From assembly GCA_033763135.1 (NCBI GenBank), contig JANRKY010000158.1, positions 1 to 64,000 of the forward strand: DNA of 64,000 nt, given 5' to 3'. Positions 8,130 to 20,119 of the stretch are shown in pieces. A program made the translations under genes and the position numbers. A model generated the notes under the pieces. The model had not been told where the DNA came from, did not search any database, and saw only the letters and a program-made list of their open reading frames with translations. Positions within the stretch are counted from its first letter, which is position 1. Every line of letters starts with the position of its first letter. Origin of the DNA: DALYLB01 sp033763135 (lineage in GTDB: Bacteria; Acidobacteriota; Blastocatellia; RBC074).

Positions 8130-8900
8130 TTATTTCGTCACGCCGCGCTGCGAATGCGCGATGAAATCGATCAGATAATCGATCTCCGGGATGCCGGTCA
8201 TCTCTTCCCGGATTCGTTCGAGCGCCTGCGTGGTGTTGAGTCTGGAAGTCAGCAGCAGATGAAACGCGTGCTGAATGTGGCGGATGGCCTCGTTCGTGAA
8301 ACCCCTGCGGCGAAGCCCGATGGTGTTCGCGCCATAGCATTTGGCCTCGTGCCCGTCGGTGCGCGAATAGGGGAGAACGTCCTTCACGACCTTGGTCTTG
8401 GCGCCGATGAACGAGTGATTGCCGGCCCGGCAGAACTGGTGCATGCCCGAATAGGCGCCGATCGTCACATAATCGCCGAACTCGACGTGGCCGGCGAGCG
8501 CGGTATAGTTGGCAAAGACATTGTGCGAACCGACGCGGCAGTCGTGGGCGATGTGCGCCTGCGTCATAAAGAGATTGTCGTCGCCGACGAGGGTCAGCCC
8601 GCCGCCCTGCGACGTCCCGCGATTCATCGTCACGCATTCGCGGATCTGGTTTCGCTCGCCGATCACGAGGCGCGTCTCTTCGCCCTCGTATTTCAGATCC
8701 TGCGGCGCCGCGCCGAGCGAGGTGAACGGATAGACCACCGTCCCGCTGCCGATCTCGCACGGCCCCTCGAGGCTGACGTGATTGGCGATCTCCACGCCGT
8801 CATGCAGCAGCACGTCGTCGCCGATCACCGAATAGGCGCCGATCGAAACGTTCGCGCCGATCTGCGCCCGGGCACTGACTATCGCGGTGGGATGGATCAT
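8130..8900 (-). CDS. lpxA: UDP-N-acetylglucosamine O-acyltransferase LpxA
   Basis: The 256-residue protein is a left-handed parallel beta-helix of hexapeptide repeats followed by a helical C-terminus (GLRRRGFTNEAIRHIQHAF). It transfers a 3-hydroxyacyl chain from acyl carrier protein to the 3-position of UDP-GlcNAc, the first step of lipid A synthesis. His119 in AHIAHD corresponds to catalytic His125 of E. coli LpxA. By hand alignment the chain-length ruler position (Gly173 in E. coli) is Ala167 here, which might favour a shorter acyl chain. It lies between fabZ (15 bases upstream) and lpxI in the operon. Confidence 0.95.
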   Translation of the reverse strand: MIHPTAIVSARAQIGANVSIGAYSVIGDDVLLHDGVEIANHVSLEGPCEIGSGTVVYPFTSLGAAPQDLKYEGEETRLVIGERNQIRECVTMNRGTSQGGGLTLVGDDNLFMTQAHIAHDCRVGSHNVFANYTALAGHVEFGDYVTIGAYSGMHQFCRAGNHSFIGAKTKVVKDVLPYSRTDGHEAKCYGANTIGLRRRGFTNEAIRHIQHAFHLLLTSRLNTTQALERIREEMTGIPEIDYLIDFIAHSQRGVTK

Positions 8901-8915
8901 GGGACGGAGATTCTC

Positions 8916-9350
8916 TTATTTCTTCCGATCGGCGAGCGCGGACGAGACGACCGCTTCGGCGACGAGCTGCCCATCGACAAAGGCCTCGGCCTTCAGTTTC
9001 GCGAAGCCGAGCTTGAAGCGGAGCACGGTGATTTCCAGGCGAAGCTGATCGCCCGGGACCACGGGACGGCGAAACTTGGCTTCATCGATCCCGGTGAAAT
9101 AGAGCAGCTTGCTGTCGCGGTCGGGAACTTCGCGAAAGAGCAGCACGGCGCCGGCCTGGGCCATCGCCTCGATGATCAGGACGCCCGGAAAGACGGGGGC
9201 GCCGGGAAAATGGCCCTGAAAGACGCCCTCGTTGATCGTGATGTTCTTGATGGCGACGATCCGCTTGAGCGGTTCGAGCTCCACGATGCGGTCGATCAGA
9301 AGCATCGGGTAGCGGTGCGGGATGATTGCCTGAATCTCGTTGATATCCAT
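8916..9350 (-). CDS. fabZ: 3-hydroxyacyl-[acyl-carrier-protein] dehydratase FabZ
   Basis: A 144-residue single hot-dog domain. The helix motif GHFPGAPVFPGVLIIEAMAQ contains the catalytic His47 and Glu61. FabZ removes water from 3-hydroxyacyl-ACP in fatty acid elongation; because LpxA and LpxD use the same 3-hydroxyacyl-ACP pool, its place between lpxD and lpxA balances membrane phospholipid and lipid A synthesis, as in many Gram-negatives. The length is normal for the family and the ATG is the first one after the lpxD stop. Confidence 0.96.
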   Translation of the reverse strand: MDINEIQAIIPHRYPMLLIDRIVELEPLKRIVAIKNITINEGVFQGHFPGAPVFPGVLIIEAMAQAGAVLLFREVPDRDSKLLYFTGIDEAKFRRPVVPGDQLRLEITVLRFKLGFAKLKAEAFVDGQLVAEAVVSSALADRKK

Positions 9351-9397
9351 AATTTGAATGCTGGTCCGGGTGAAGATTGGAGGGAATCGGGAAGCCG

Positions 9398-10441
<1,044 letters not shown>

Positions 10442-10458
10442 GCCGATAAACAGAGTTT

Positions 10459-10498
10459 GGCCACGAAGGAACGCGAACATTCGCGCTCCCTCGTGGCC
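10459..10498. repeat. CCACGAAG-type hairpin between ompH and lpxD
   Basis: GGCCACGAAGGAACGCGAA and its near-complement form a stem with a 2-base loop and one internal mismatch. The sequence resembles the CACGAAG/CACGCGAAG repeat elements seen elsewhere in the window. It lies in the short ompH-lpxD gap, where it could act as an RNA processing or attenuation hairpin. Confidence 0.7.
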
Positions 10499-10526
10499 GT
10501 TTCCTCTTCGCTCCTCGTTCAAGCCA

Positions 10527-11168
10527 TTAGGGCTTCTTCGCGCCTGGCGGAGCCGGAGCCGCACCGCCCGGATTCGTCTTGTTGTATTCCTTCATGAAAT
10601 CCTCGGTGATGTCCGTGGCCTGGGCGGCATAAAGAAGGATGCCGGCCTGCTGCGCCGCGCCGCCTTCGAGGACGAGGACGATGCCGCGCGCCTGGCAATA
10701 GGTCTCGAGCACCTTGCCGATCTTGTCGTACACCGGCTGCGAAATCTCCGCGAGACGGCGCTGCCCCATCTGATCGTAATCTTCGGCCTTGCGCTTGTAG
10801 GTCTTCTCCTTCTCGGTGAACTCCTCCGTCCACTGCGCGCGGACCTGGACGCTCACCGTCGGGCCCTGCGTCTGGATCTTGTTCTTGAGGTTGTTCAGCT
10901 CCTCTTCCAGGCTCTGAATCTCTTTCCGCTTCGGGTCGAACTCGGAATTCAGGGCGTCGAGCCGGACCTTCAACTCGCCGATTCCCTGCCGAAAGGCGCC
11001 GGTGTTGATATAGGCCACCTTCCCTTCGGCCCCGGTGCCTCCGCCGGCAGCGGCGGCGGCAGGCGCCGCGGCCGCCGTCTGCCGCGCGGGCGGCGTCGGC
11101 GTCTGGCCCATCGCAATCGCGGCGAACGCGCAAATCATCGTCAATCCAAGAATCGTCTTCTTCATCAT
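10527..11168 (-). CDS. periplasmic OmpH/Skp-like chaperone (copy 2)
   Basis: A 213-residue protein with a signal peptide (about 1-21, cleavage near AMGQ), an Ala/Pro/Gly-rich spacer (22-48), and an OmpH/Skp domain: a short strand (KVAYINTGAFRQG), a long coiled coil (about 65-150) and a closing strand/helix (TDITEDFMKEYNK). Skp traps unfolded outer-membrane proteins in the periplasm and delivers them to BamA, which is encoded two genes upstream. ATG codons at 11168 and 11165 are both possible; GGAG lies 4 and 7 bases before them, favouring the second. It is a diverged tandem paralogue of the gene at 11214. Confidence 0.88.
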   Translation of the reverse strand: MMKKTILGLTMICAFAAIAMGQTPTPPARQTAAAAPAAAAAGGGTGAEGKVAYINTGAFRQGIGELKVRLDALNSEFDPKRKEIQSLEEELNNLKNKIQTQGPTVSVQVRAQWTEEFTEKEKTYKRKAEDYDQMGQRRLAEISQPVYDKIGKVLETYCQARGIVLVLEGGAAQQAGILLYAAQATDITEDFMKEYNKTNPGGAAPAPPGAKKP

Positions 11169-11213
11169 GTGACTCCTTATCGGCTCCTTATCGGAAATAT
11201 AGAATTGCGGACC

Positions 11214-11795
11214 TCACTGCTTGGCCGTCGCGGCCGGCGCAGGATTGGACTTGTTAAACTCTTTGATGAAATCTTCGGTGATGTTGGCGGCCGCCGCGGC
11301 ATAGACCACGATCTGCGACTCGCGCAGCCGCTGCGCGTCGAAGACATGCGTGATCTTGTTCTTCACGCAATACTGGTCCATGAACTTGCTCAGTTTGTCA
11401 TAGCTCGCCTCGGTCTCTTCCCGCTCGCGCTTCTGCGCGGTCGACTGCGAATCCTCCAGCAGGCGGTTGTACTCGCGCTTCATCTGCTCATACTCTTCCG
11501 TGAGCTTCTGGGCCTGCTGCGGCGTCAGCGTCTTGTTCTCATTCAGCACCTTTTCCTGGGACTGAATCTTGCTCTGCATGGCTTCGAGTTCGCGATAGCG
11601 CGCCTGAAACTCGGTCTGCAGCTTCTCATACTTCGCGCGCAGTTCGAGGATCCCCTCGCGGAACGCGATGACGTCCACGATCGCAACCTTCATGTTCGGA
11701 ACCGGACCGCCGGAAGCGGGCGCGGCCGTTTGCGCCCAGACGCCCGAGACGGCAAACAGCATCACAGCGAGAGTCAGTGATATCTTGGTTTTCAT
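11214..11795 (-). CDS. periplasmic OmpH/Skp-like chaperone (copy 1)
   Basis: A 193-residue protein with a signal peptide (cleavage near VWAQ) and an OmpH/Skp fold: strand MKVAIVDVIAFREG, coiled coil about 50-145, and a terminal ANITEDFIKEFNKSNP strand-helix shared with its neighbour. The ATG at 11795 begins the signal peptide; a TTG 18 bases upstream is less likely. It lies 30 bases downstream of bamA, and the pair presumably hands nascent outer-membrane proteins to BamA. Both copies keep the same N- and C-terminal motifs but differ widely in the coiled coil, suggesting mixed trimers or client specialisation; this is inference. Confidence 0.9.
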   Translation of the reverse strand: MKTKISLTLAVMLFAVSGVWAQTAAPASGGPVPNMKVAIVDVIAFREGILELRAKYEKLQTEFQARYRELEAMQSKIQSQEKVLNENKTLTPQQAQKLTEEYEQMKREYNRLLEDSQSTAQKREREETEASYDKLSKFMDQYCVKNKITHVFDAQRLRESQIVVYAAAAANITEDFIKEFNKSNPAPAATAKQ

Positions 11796-11825
11796 TATCT
11801 GCAAAATCTCCAATCGTTTGTCGTT

Positions 11826-14801
<2,976 letters not shown>

Positions 14802-14975
14802 GAAAAACTCTCCCGTTGAACAATGTTATTTGGTTCAGAAGTTCCCCGGACACGCACACGGATGCTGCCGGACTGCGACCTTTTTGTCGGGAGGGATGAG
14901 CGATTGACCCCGAACGCCGCAACTCCATGAACGGACTACATTGCCAAGATTGCAGTGCTAAATTTGAGACCGCGT

Positions 14976-15004
14976 ATTATACGCAAAGAGCCGGGTGTTG
15001 AACA
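14976..15004 (-). promoter_or_regulatory. candidate bamA operon promoter
   Basis: A perfect -10 hexamer TATAAT reads on the minus strand at 14981-14976. At 17-base spacing the -35 position (15004-14999) is TGTTCA, a poor match. The site is 175 bases upstream of the bamA start and its -35 region lies in the loop of the clpC terminator hairpin. Confidence 0.4.
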
Positions 15005-15017
15005 GTCACACCCGGCT
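14989..15017 (-). terminator. hairpin terminator after clpC
   Basis: AGCCGGGTGT and its exact complement form a 10-bp GC-rich stem with a 9-base loop, 75 bases after the clpC stop. On the minus strand it is followed by CTCTTTGCG, so the uridine run is short and termination may be partial. Confidence 0.6.
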
Positions 15018-15091
15018 TTAGCGGATTATACAGATTTTTCGCCGTAGCAAAAGCCGAGGGGGGAGGTTTGGCCGATCCCACCGTAGATTTT

Positions 15092-17551
15092 TTACACGAC
15101 CAGGAGGGCCTCCTCATCCGACAGAGGGTCCGAAAGAAGGGGGCGATAGTCCAATCGCTCGCCTTCCGGGTCGCGAAGCAGGAAGATTTCGATGGCGGCC
15201 CCGTCCGCGACGCGCCCTTGAATCAGGGCGTCGGAGAGGGGATCCTCGATAAATCGCTGCATGGCGCGGCGCAGGGGCCGGGCGCCATAGGTCCGATCGG
15301 CGCAGGTCCGCTCGACGATCCATTGTTTCGCCTCGCGCGTCAGGTGGAGTTCGAGTTTCCTGTGGCGGAGGGTGAAATTCATCTGGCCGATGAGGAGATC
15401 GACGATTTGAAGCAGATCATCGTCGGTCAGGGCGCCAAAAAGAATGATCTCATCGAGGCGGTTGATGAATTCCGGGTTGAAGGTTTCGCGGACGGCGGCC
15501 ATGGCCCGGTCTTCGGTCTTCGCGAGAAGCTCCTTGTTGGAAGACTGGAAGCCGAGATGAGCGCCCTTGTTGATGAAACGCGCGCCGATATTGGACGTCA
15601 TGATGACGATGACGTTTTTGAAATCGACGGTGTTTCCGAGGGCGTCAGTCAGAATGCCGTCCTCGAAAACCTGCAGGAGAATATTGAAGATGTCCGGGTG
15701 GGCCTTCTCGATCTCGTCGAGGAGAAGGACCGAATAGGGGTTGCGGCGGACGCGTTCGGTCAGTTGTCCGCCCTCTTCGTGGCCGACATAGCCGGGGGGC
15801 GAACCGATCAGCTTGGAGACGGCGTGCTTCTCCATGAATTCGGACATATCGAAGCGGATCATGGCGCGCTCGGAGCCGAAGAGAAATTCGGCGAGCGAGC
15901 GGGCGACCTCGGTCTTTCCGACGCCGGTCGGCCCCAGAAAGAGAAAGGAGCCGACGGGCCGATTCGGGCTGCGGAGGCCGGCGCGGGAGCGGCGAATGGC
16001 GCGGGCGAGGGCCGAGATGGCGGGCCCCTGACTGACGATGCGCTTTCGCAGATCCTCTTCGATGCGCATGAGCTTGGCCATCTCCTCTTCGTGGAGGGCG
16101 GCGATCGGGATGCCGGTCCAGCGGGCGATGACGTCTTCGATGTCGCGCCGTTCGACGACGGCGGCGACATTTTCGAAATCGGGCGGCTCGTAATATTGCG
16201 GGGGGCGGCGCGAGCTGGAATAGGTCCGCTCGCGGTCGCGATATTCGCCGCGATAGCCGAACTCGCGGGTCTCGGTCCGGTATTCGGGCCGGGTCTCTTT
16301 CTGCTGCTGCCAGCGGGGCGGGGCGGGGACGTATCCGCTCTCGCGCTGCACGCGGAGCTTGACCAGGGCGCCGGCCTCGTCGATCACGTCGATCGCCTTG
16401 TCGGGCAGAAACCGGTCGGGCAGATAGCGACTGGACTGGTGAACGGCGGCCTCGATCGCCTCCTGGGTATAGCGCACGTTGTGATAGGACTCGTAGCGAT
16501 CCTTGATTCCTTCGAGGACCTGAATCGCCTCGGCCTCGTTCGGGGCCGGGACCTTGACGGCCTGAAAGCGGCGTTCCAGGCTGCGGTCGCGCTCGATCGA
16601 CTTGCGATATTCGGCCGGCGTGGTGGCGCCGACGCACTGAATCTCGCCGCGCGAGAGCGCCGGTTTGAGGATGTTCGCGGCGTCGAGCGAGCCCTCGGCC
16701 GACCCGGCGCCGATCAACGTATGAATCTCGTCGATGAAGATGATGTACTGGGGATTCTCGATCAGCTCGCGCATGATGGTCTTCATGCGCTCCTCGAACT
16801 GTCCGCGATATTTCGTGCCGGCGACGATCAGGCTCAGATCGAGCGAGAGGACGCGTTTGTCGATCAGATAGGACGGAACCTCGCAGTTGACGATTCGCTG
16901 AGCGAGCCCCTCGACGATGGCCGTCTTGCCGACGCCGGGCTCCCCGATGAGAACCGGGTTGTTCTTCGTCCGGCGGCAGAGAATCTGAATGACGCGGTCG
17001 ATCTCGGCTTCCCGGCCGACGAGCGGATCGAGCGTGCCTTCGAGGGCGGCGGCGGTCAGATCGCGACTGAACTCGAAGAGGTGCGGCGTCTCCTTGCGGG
17101 CGTGGGCGTTGCGCTCCAGGTTGACCTGGCGCATCAGGTCCTGGCGGATGTCCGAGAGGCGCAGGCCGCGCTCATAAAGGATCTCCGCGGCGACCGAGTT
17201 CTCCTCGCGCAGCAGGCCGAGCAGCAGATGTTCCGTGCCGATGTGTCGATTGCCGAGGCGTTCCGACTCCTCGGCGGCATAGGCGAGCACCCGTTTGGCC
17301 TCTCCCGAAAGCGGCAGGTCGATCTGCTGCGGAATCCGATCCCGCCACACCACGCGCCCTTCGATCTCCTTGCGAATGGATTCGACATTCGCGTGCGTGC
17401 GATGGAAGAACCGGTGCGTGAGATTCTTGTCTTCGCGAATCAACCCCAGCAGAATATGTTCGGCCTCGATCTGCGACGCGCCGAACTGACTGGCTTCATA
17501 ACGCGCAAAGAAGATGACACGGCGTGCTTTTTCGGTATAACGTTCGAACAT
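15092..17551 (-). CDS. clpC: ClpC-type AAA+ unfoldase, ATPase subunit of a Clp protease
   Basis: An 819-residue class I Clp ATPase. Residues 1-145 are the double Clp-N repeat (MFERYTEKARRVIFFARYEA is typical of ClpC), followed by AAA domain D1 with Walker A GEPGVGKT near 205 and D2 with GPTGVGKT near 540. It unfolds substrates and threads them into ClpP. Between D1 and D2, about 412-455, where ClpC proteins usually carry a UVR-type coiled-coil adaptor site, there is instead an Arg/Tyr/Glu-rich, probably disordered segment. No ctsR, mcsA or mcsB genes are near. It ends at the 15.0 kb terminator; lolD-like and other genes upstream are on the same strand beyond a palindromic repeat. Confidence 0.93.
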   Translation of the reverse strand: MFERYTEKARRVIFFARYEASQFGASQIEAEHILLGLIREDKNLTHRFFHRTHANVESIRKEIEGRVVWRDRIPQQIDLPLSGEAKRVLAYAAEESERLGNRHIGTEHLLLGLLREENSVAAEILYERGLRLSDIRQDLMRQVNLERNAHARKETPHLFEFSRDLTAAALEGTLDPLVGREAEIDRVIQILCRRTKNNPVLIGEPGVGKTAIVEGLAQRIVNCEVPSYLIDKRVLSLDLSLIVAGTKYRGQFEERMKTIMRELIENPQYIIFIDEIHTLIGAGSAEGSLDAANILKPALSRGEIQCVGATTPAEYRKSIERDRSLERRFQAVKVPAPNEAEAIQVLEGIKDRYESYHNVRYTQEAIEAAVHQSSRYLPDRFLPDKAIDVIDEAGALVKLRVQRESGYVPAPPRWQQQKETRPEYRTETREFGYRGEYRDRERTYSSSRRPPQYYEPPDFENVAAVVERRDIEDVIARWTGIPIAALHEEEMAKLMRIEEDLRKRIVSQGPAISALARAIRRSRAGLRSPNRPVGSFLFLGPTGVGKTEVARSLAEFLFGSERAMIRFDMSEFMEKHAVSKLIGSPPGYVGHEEGGQLTERVRRNPYSVLLLDEIEKAHPDIFNILLQVFEDGILTDALGNTVDFKNVIVIMTSNIGARFINKGAHLGFQSSNKELLAKTEDRAMAAVRETFNPEFINRLDEIILFGALTDDDLLQIVDLLIGQMNFTLRHRKLELHLTREAKQWIVERTCADRTYGARPLRRAMQRFIEDPLSDALIQGRVADGAAIEIFLLRDPEGERLDYRPLLSDPLSDEEALLVV

Positions 17552-17598
17552 CCGGGATCACAATTCGATCAGTTTGCAGTTCTCTCGATGGAATGAAT

Positions 17599-17672
17599 CG
17601 CCACGGGAGGCGCGGGACCGATGCAGGGAAGAGTGAAGCCCATCCTGCTCCGCTCTCCGCGTCTCCGTGGCG
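17599..17672. repeat. inverted repeat between lolD-like gene and clpC
   Basis: CGCCACGGGAGGCGCGG at 17599-17615 pairs, with one mismatch and a one-base bulge, with CCGCGTCTCCGTGGCG at 17657-17672. It occupies most of the 139-base gap and is organised like the CACGCGAAG elements but has its own sequence. Confidence 0.7.
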
Positions 17673-17690
17673 ACCACCATGCGGTCAAAA

Positions 17691-18377
17691 TTACGATGTC
17701 AATCTCAGGGCGCCCTCCTGCAGTCGCAGGATGCGGTCGCAATTCTCGGCGATGCGGTCATTGTGGGTAACGATGATTGCCGTCAGCCCGTCTTCGCGCT
17801 GCAGTTGGCGGATGAGCAGATGGACCTCGCGTCCCGTGCGTTCATCCAGATTTCCCGTCGGTTCGTCAGCCAGGAGCAGTTCCGGCCCCCGCACGAGCGC
17901 GCGCGCCAGCGCGACGCGCTGCTGCTCGCCCCCCGAAAGCTCGCCGGGGCGATGCGCCATGCGGGCTCCGAGCCCGACGCGAAATAAAAGAGCCTGGGCG
18001 CGGGAGCGCGCCTCGCGTTTCTCGACGCCGCCAATCAGAAGCGGCATCATCACGTTCTCGATCGCGGAGAACTCGGGAAGCAGATGGTGAAATTGAAAGA
18101 CAAATCCTACGTGCCGGTTGCGAAATCGCGCCAAGTCTAGCTCAGCGTTTTTTGTGATGTCAAACTCGCCGATTTTAATGCTGCCGGAGGTCGGGGGGTC
18201 GAGTCCGCCGAGCAGGTGGAGCAGCGTCGATTTGCCGGCGCCCGAGGCGCCGGTGACCGCGACCATTTCCCCGCGGGCGACCGCCAGATCGAGGTCCCGG
18301 AAGACGACGACCTCCCCGGCATTGCCGGCATAGACCTTCGACAGGCGCTCGGCCCGGACCAGCGGCTCACTTTCCAT
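17691..18377 (-). CDS. ABC transporter ATP-binding protein, LolD/MacB type
   Basis: A 228-residue ABC ATPase with Walker A GASGAGKS (43-50), signature LSGGEQQR, Walker B LLLADEPTGNLDE and an H-loop VTHN. Its closest family is LolD/MacB-type, whose members power lipoprotein release (LolCDE) or peptide/efflux MacB-like permeases. No FtsX-type permease gene is adjacent, so the partner must be elsewhere. Its start overlaps the stop of the preceding DUF3352-like gene by 11 bases, suggesting translational coupling with that protein. GGAG precedes the ATG. Confidence 0.88.
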   Translation of the reverse strand: MESEPLVRAERLSKVYAGNAGEVVVFRDLDLAVARGEMVAVTGASGAGKSTLLHLLGGLDPPTSGSIKIGEFDITKNAELDLARFRNRHVGFVFQFHHLLPEFSAIENVMMPLLIGGVEKREARSRAQALLFRVGLGARMAHRPGELSGGEQQRVALARALVRGPELLLADEPTGNLDERTGREVHLLIRQLQREDGLTAIIVTHNDRIAENCDRILRLQEGALRLTS

Positions 18378-20088
18378 TTCCCGCTCCAGCTGCGAGTGAG
18401 ATAAAGAACGGAAAATTACCGAATGGGGAACGGGATTCCGTAAAAACGCCGCGTTCCTGGAGCGAGGTTCTGCTGATTGCAAAGGCCGGGTCCCGGGGAA
18501 TGACCGACGGGGACGGCGCACCGGTCCAGCCGGCGATTGTCGCGAGCATGCGAAAGGAGTCCTCCGCCGCCGGATCGAGACTGAGCAGAAAGGCGGGCGG
18601 GGCGGGAGGCGGCGCGGACAATCGTCGGCCTTCCGCCTGAAGATCGAGCAGGCGCACAAGCAGGTCGCGGCGGCCGAGGACGACGAAATCGCCGATGAAG
18701 GCGGCGCCGCCGCGCACCTCGTCGCTCGAATGAATGATCTCGACGCCGTTATGCTTTTCGCGGGCGAGGACCGCGCCGCCGGCGATCATGGCCTTTTCGA
18801 CGATCGCCAGCAGCAGCGCCGAATCGCGCGCGGCGACCAGCCAGAGCCGGTTCGATTCCTGGGAGGGATCGGGCGAGGCCGCGAACCGCGGGCCGCCCGA
18901 CGGCGGCAGGTCGAAGCTGACGATCTCGTCGCCGATCGCCTCGTCGGCCTTGCTTCCCTGCTGGATGCCGAAGAAGGCTTCGCGCGCGCTGAGCACGAAC
19001 TGATGCAGCAGAAAACTCTGCGCGGCCCCGACCCGCGAAGAGACGGCCGTCTCGATCCCTTCGAGCGTCTTCATCGGATTTTCGACGCTGATCACCGTGA
19101 CGTTCTGCGCCTGTTCCGGAAGCAGTCCGAAGGCCCGGAGGGGTTTCGCGTTGGGCTTGATCGCGGTTCGGAGCGAATCGACCAGCTCCGGTTTGAAGAG
19201 CAGCGCGTAGCGGTCGACCACCTCGCCGTTCTCGAAACTCGCCGCATAGGCCATCCCGTCGGCCGTGCGGGTGGAAAACTCGGTGAAGACTTCGCCGACC
19301 GCGCCTGCGAGCGCGGCCTTGCCGATCGCCCCGCCCGAGATCAGAAAGGCCCCGAACCGCAGCAGCCGCGTCATCCCGTCCGCGGTCACGAAGCCGAAGA
19401 CGCTGCCGTCCCGCTCGACGATCGCGCGGGAATTCTTCAGGTGAAAGTTGTTCGCGATCGCGGGCGCGCGTCCCAGGCGCGCGTCGATGCAGGCGCGCAT
19501 CGCGCCGTCGTCATTCGCCAGAATCAGCTCGCCCTCGATCTGCGACGTCACGATCCGCTTCTCGGCGCCGGCCGCCCGCCAGGTCACGAACGGCACGCCC
19601 GCGTACTCGCCGGTCTCCCGAACGGCCTGCCCGAAGGCGCCCTGCGCCAGTTCCGTCAACCGGCGCTCCGCCGCCGCCTTCACCGCCGCCGGATCGCTGT
19701 GCGTCTCGACAATCACCGCGAAATGGGGCTTGACCTCTTCGCCGCGCACCTCCAACCCCGTCACCGCCAGCGCGAACTGCGAACGCGCCAGGATCGCCGC
19801 CTCGCCGCCGCCCGACAGACGCGCCAGCCACCCGGCCTTCCCGGCATATTTCAGGCTCTCCGGGATCTTGTAGAGCGGCGCCTGCGCTCGCCACCCGTTC
19901 GTCGACGTCAGCAGTTCGACCACCCGCGGCCAGTCGTTCACCTCCAGATAGCCCAGCGCCGATTCCGGCACATAGGTCGCGATCTCCACCCGCTTCGGAC
20001 GGCGCGTATAGATCCACCCGCCCGCCGCGGCCACGACCACGGCAATCGCCAGAAGAATCAGAATCTGCTTTCGGGTAATTCGCGACAT
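18367..20088 (-). CDS. membrane-anchored periplasmic protein, DUF3352-like
   Basis: A 573-residue protein with one N-terminal membrane helix (about 8-26) and a large periplasmic part of repeated alpha/beta units. The opening YVPESALGYLEVNDWPRVVELL and repeated patterns of the type DGMAYAASFENGEVVDRYALLF resemble DUF3352-type proteins of unknown function, common in Planctomycetes and Acidobacteria. It lies between a C-terminal processing protease gene (31 bases upstream) and the LolD-like ATPase with which it overlaps, so a role in envelope protein handling is plausible. No catalytic motif is evident. Confidence 0.65.
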   Translation of the reverse strand: MSRITRKQILILLAIAVVVAAAGGWIYTRRPKRVEIATYVPESALGYLEVNDWPRVVELLTSTNGWRAQAPLYKIPESLKYAGKAGWLARLSGGGEAAILARSQFALAVTGLEVRGEEVKPHFAVIVETHSDPAAVKAAAERRLTELAQGAFGQAVRETGEYAGVPFVTWRAAGAEKRIVTSQIEGELILANDDGAMRACIDARLGRAPAIANNFHLKNSRAIVERDGSVFGFVTADGMTRLLRFGAFLISGGAIGKAALAGAVGEVFTEFSTRTADGMAYAASFENGEVVDRYALLFKPELVDSLRTAIKPNAKPLRAFGLLPEQAQNVTVISVENPMKTLEGIETAVSSRVGAAQSFLLHQFVLSAREAFFGIQQGSKADEAIGDEIVSFDLPPSGGPRFAASPDPSQESNRLWLVAARDSALLLAIVEKAMIAGGAVLAREKHNGVEIIHSSDEVRGGAAFIGDFVVLGRRDLLVRLLDLQAEGRRLSAPPPAPPAFLLSLDPAAEDSFRMLATIAGWTGAPSPSVIPRDPAFAISRTSLQERGVFTESRSPFGNFPFFISLAAGAGNGK

Positions 20089-20119
20089 CGTTCGGAGTTC
20101 CGCCCTGCGGGCGGGCCAT

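Noticed and set aside
15068..17596. An 842-codon open frame on the plus strand opposite clpC
   Set aside because: It is the antisense shadow of a clear clpC gene; its product is Asp/Gly/Arg-rich without domains. The same applies to the long frames opposite the PQQ dehydrogenase (2203-4209), the M28 peptidase (37013-39472) and the surface protein (42927-45416).
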